Source of the DNA: Petaurus breviceps papuanus
Lineage: Eukaryota; Chordata; Mammalia; Diprotodontia; Petauridae
Length of the DNA: 64,000 bases
Reading direction: 5' to 3'
Assembly (NCBI GenBank): GCA_028583685.1
Contig: JAMXIF010001183.1
Span: 11,151,873-11,215,872 of the forward strand
Every line of letters begins with the position of its first letter. Positions within the stretch are counted from its first letter, which is position 1. The position numbers and the translations under genes were made by a program. The notes under the pieces were generated by a model that did not search any database, was not told the origin of the DNA, and saw only the letters and a list, made by a program, of their open reading frames with translations. Positions 61,158-64,000 of the stretch are shown piece by piece.

Positions 61158-61308
61158 CTTTTTTAAAGCAATTGGGGTTAAGTAACTTGCTCAAGGTTAC
61201 ATGGCCAGTTCTTTCTGGGTGTGGTGCCAAGTATCCGAGGCCAGAACCGATCCTGGGTCTCCCAACTCCAGAGCTGGTGCTCTTACTCACTGCTCCACCT
61301 GGCCGCCC
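61158..61308 (-). mobile_element. tRNA-headed SINE, 'acaaaataactgg' subfamily
   Basis: 'ggggttaagtaacttgctca', 'aaggttacatggccagttct', 'aggccagaaccgatcctggg' and 'ctccacctggccgcccc'. It matches the copies at 4753 and 24938. Confidence 0.85.
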
Positions 61309-61889
61309 CTGTATCTTTTTTACATTGAGGATAATCTGAAGATCATACAGTTAGATGACGGACTCACGCTCTTGCCAATAAGGCTTTAGAGTTTCTGGAA
61401 AGATCGACTGACTGACTAGAATTGTGCACTTCATCTGCAATCTCTTTAAATAACGTCAATCTCTTTAAATAACGTCCCAAAATCACAGTTCTGATGAAGC
61501 ACTTATTTTTCAAGACTTCCTTTCAAAGCAAATAAAAAGGTACTAGAGGCAAAATTGCACCCTATTCAAGATTAATTCTTAGGTTTCTGAATGAAAATTC
61601 ATTTTTCAGCTTTGAGAAATTTAAAGTCTCAACAAAAGAATGGCTTTGGATGAGTGGTTCCATTGTTCAACATCCAAGAACCAAGTTTATATTTAGTTGC
61701 TATTCAGTACTCAAAGTAAACAAAAAGGAGTAAAGTAACATTTAATCAACAAAATATTAATCTCATTTATCATCCTAGCAGAAATAACCATTAAGAGATT
61801 TCTCTTTTCTTTCTTCTACAATAAATATTAAAAGTATGAAAGTTATATAGTTGAAACACTTTAGAATTTTGTAGAATGTAAACTCCATG

Positions 61890-62110
61890 AGGGTGAGAAA
61901 TCCATCAGATACTTATTAAGCACCTACTATTTGCCAAGCCCGATGGGAGGCACCTGAGATACAAAGATAAAAATCACAGTTCTGCTCTTAAAGAGTTTAC
62001 ATTCTATTCATAGGCAAAAAAAAAAAGAATGAAAGTGTCTGCCTTCAAGAACTTACATTCAATCAGGGACATAATGTATATATAATTAAAAATATATATT
62101 AAATAAATTC
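61890..62110 (-). repeat. L2 3' end, antisense
   Basis: 'agcacctactatttgccaag', 'aaagagtttacattctattc', then a second 'aagaacttacattcaatcag'. Confidence 0.7.
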
Positions 62111-62149
62111 AAGGTAATTTGGGGAAGGGGGTATGTGGTACACTCACAA

Positions 62150-62750
62150 ATAGAATGGTAGGAACCAAGAGTAATCAACATGAAAGTAAAAGAACCCACC
62201 AAAACCAGAACCAAAAACAAACAGAGAAGAGAGAGTATTCAGGAAGAAAGTGTTCAACAATGTCATAAACTGCAAGATCAAGAAGGATGACAATGGAAAA
62301 AAGGCCATTAGATTTGGCCATTAAGAGGTCACTGGAAAGGACAGCTTCAGCTGAGTTATGGAGTTGGAAGTCAGATTGTTTAAAAGGGATTAAGATGACA
62401 AGAAATGAAGGCAATAAAATAGACAGCTTTTTCAAATAGACTGCCTGAGAAAGAGGATGGAGACAGCAATTACTTGTAGGGATGGTAGGTTCTAATGGGG
62501 GGTTTTAAGTAAGGAGGAGATGGGTATGTTTGAAGGCAGCAGGAAAAGAACATTAGATAGGGAGATACTGATGATTAGTGAGAAGGGGGGATGAGAGTAG
62601 GGACAGTCTGCTCGAGAAGGTGAGAGGGGATAGGATTGAAGCTATATGAGTGCCCTTGGCAAGGAGAAGGTCCACCTATTTATCAGAGTTTGGGTGAAAT
62701 AAGAGAAAATAGGGGATGATGTCAGGGAGTTTTGAAAAGAGAAAGGAAGA
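62150..62750 (-). mobile_element. L2 RT-region fragment
   Basis: The minus strand at 62175-62435 reads LMAKSNGLFSIVILLDLAVY then DIVEH, against the L2 RT block VAKSNGQFSVLILLDLSAAFDTVDH. Text on to 62750 ('gatgggtatgtttgaaggca', 'gagaaggtgagaggggatag') continues upstream L2. The gap to the 3' end at 61890-62110 is much shorter than in a full L2, so it is internally deleted or two copies. Confidence 0.8.
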
Positions 62751-62949
62751 AGAGTGAACTCAGAGTGAATAGTCCCTACTTATTTAGTAAAGTATGAGAC
62801 AAGTCTTTAGCTAATTCATTATCTCCAAACTTCTCTCTCTTTTAAGCCTACTTATAATTTTACACATACTAAATTTTAGCATGAAACACGTTTCAGAAAT
62901 TCACTGTCTATAGTGACAAATAGTACAAAATCTTTATTAGGAATCATCT

Positions 62950-62950
62950 A

Positions 62951-62982
<32 letters not shown>

Positions 62983-62990
62983 TGTATATA
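62950..62990. repeat. (TG)n microsatellite
   Basis: TG units with one TA interruption, passing into TATATA. Confidence 0.95.
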
Positions 62991-63734
62991 CACAAAGGCA
63001 TAGTTAATGCTTCTAGCTTACACAAAAAGTACAAATAACTGGTACTTATAGATAAATCTTATTCTTATTCCCAAGAACTTGAAACTATATTCAAATATGA
63101 ACTTAGGTCACAGATAGGTGAGGTTAGAAGATCTTTGAAGTTTCATTTAATTCTGAGATTCTGTATGAGATGAAAGGGCTATCCAAATACATAGTTTAGA
63201 TGGCTTGCCACAAACTCAACAGAGTAATTTAATATTGGTTTTTGAGTGAATTGTCTTTCATAAGCAATCTCAGTATAAAAGGTAGGTAGAGACAAATACA
63301 GTGATACTTGACATAATAAACTAAGGCTTGAGACCAAATGGGCCTGTGCAAACATTGTGCTATTTTGGCATGACTGTAATGGATATCAAGCATGATACTT
63401 ACATTCCTATAATATCATCATATCAGCTTTGACATTCTCAAGTGGATTTGCTGACAGAGTACAGGAGCAGGGCTTTATTTCTTAGAAAAAGGGTATAATT
63501 TTCTGGGGAAAAGGGTTTCTATTGATTGAGTAAGGCCTTTAAGTTTACCTAGTGTGTTTCCACGGTTTCTCCCCAGCTATAATCATCAATGGACATTTGT
63601 GACTTGACTTTTAACTGCCCAGTAATAATTCAGAGCGAAGAGGAGGAGGAATTTTTGTCAGAGCAATGACCTTCCCCCACCATTTTACTCTGCACAGACT
63701 AACTGCCACACTGCAGCTGTAAAGTTGTCAGTTT

Positions 63735-63890
63735 GGTTCAGTGTAAAATTAGCTGGGCTTAGAGTCAGAGGACCTGGGTTCCAAGCCAATGATGCCATTT
63801 AGTTCCTGTGTGACCTCAGGCAAGTCAATTTACCTGGGTGGGCCTTGACTAAATGGCACCCCAGGTCCCTTCTAACTCCAAATTTGTGAC
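63735..63890 (+). repeat. MIR
   Basis: 'gtcagaggacctgggttcca', 'tgtgtgacctcaggcaagtc' and 'caggtcccttctaactccaa'. Confidence 0.8.
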
Positions 63891-64000
63891 TCCCAGAAAA
63901 AAATGCTGTTAGAATGAAAGATAATTGAGAATGAAAATAATATAAGTATAGCCCTAGTATGATGAATACTAGGATTTTTCCTTTCTACATGGATGGCCCA

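Larger units (their letters stand above)
51204..64000 (-). other. RPS6KA2: RPS6KA2 intron (5' side), partial
   Basis: At least 12.8 kb upstream of the alpha-C exon with no exon found. It holds L2 pieces, MIRs, a candidate solo LTR, a 7SL pseudogene, a tandem duplication and a SINE. Positions 55230-58520 and 59975-61150 contain nothing I can name apart from the duplication. Confidence 0.75.

Noticed and set aside
62175-62435. 86-codon minus-strand frame as a possible host gene
   Set aside because: The reading aligns with the L2 reverse-transcriptase block, so it is a LINE remnant.

Overview
This window is vertebrate nuclear DNA, and the repeats point to a marsupial. It is crowded with MIR/CORE-SINEs, L2 copies, marsupial-type L1 3' ends and tRNA-headed SINEs of the 'aggtggcacagtggatagag' kind, some carrying an RTE (BovB-like) 3' tail. 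I cannot name the species. A run of exactly 100 N inside a CCTT tract (44908-45007) marks an assembly gap.

The only protein-coding gene I can support is RPS6KA2 (ribosomal S6 kinase RSK3), on the minus strand. Seven coding exons, with correct splice sites and phases, lie in this transcript order: 51123-51203, 49130-49209, 43286-43392, 39933-39970, 38680-38822, 25927-25997 and 20244-20332. They join into one open frame of about 203 residues with no missing base. It covers the N-terminal AGC kinase domain from the alpha-C helix through YRDLKPEN, DFG, the activation loop with the PDK1-site serine, APE, and the C-lobe to NRLG. Compared with human RSK3 as I remember it, only about three residues differ. 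The glycine-rich loop and ATP lysine (upstream) and the linker, C-terminal kinase domain and 3' UTR (downstream) were not found, so the window is an internal slice of a long gene.

Everything else is intron. Positions 1-20243 are 3'-side intron with a CR1/L3 fragment, a 1.4-kb L2 with readable reverse-transcriptase sequence and a solo LTR. Positions 20333-25926 hold a palindromic mariner-like MITE, SINEs and a hAT-like element. Positions 25998-38679 hold an L1 3' end, a second solo LTR of the same family and several nested insertions. Positions 38823-49129 have fewer repeats, apart from the CCTT tract and an L1/L2 cluster. Positions 51204-64000 are 5'-side intron with a candidate third solo LTR from another family, a full-length 7SL RNA pseudogene, a 102-bp tandem duplication and two L2 pieces.

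I found no operon, CRISPR array, functional RNA gene or clear new system. The observations most worth a second look are the 72-bp palindromic MITE, the solo LTRs with target-site duplications, the 7SL retrocopy, a distinct SINE subfamily, an unnamed repeat shared by two sites, and several unassigned low-repeat stretches.
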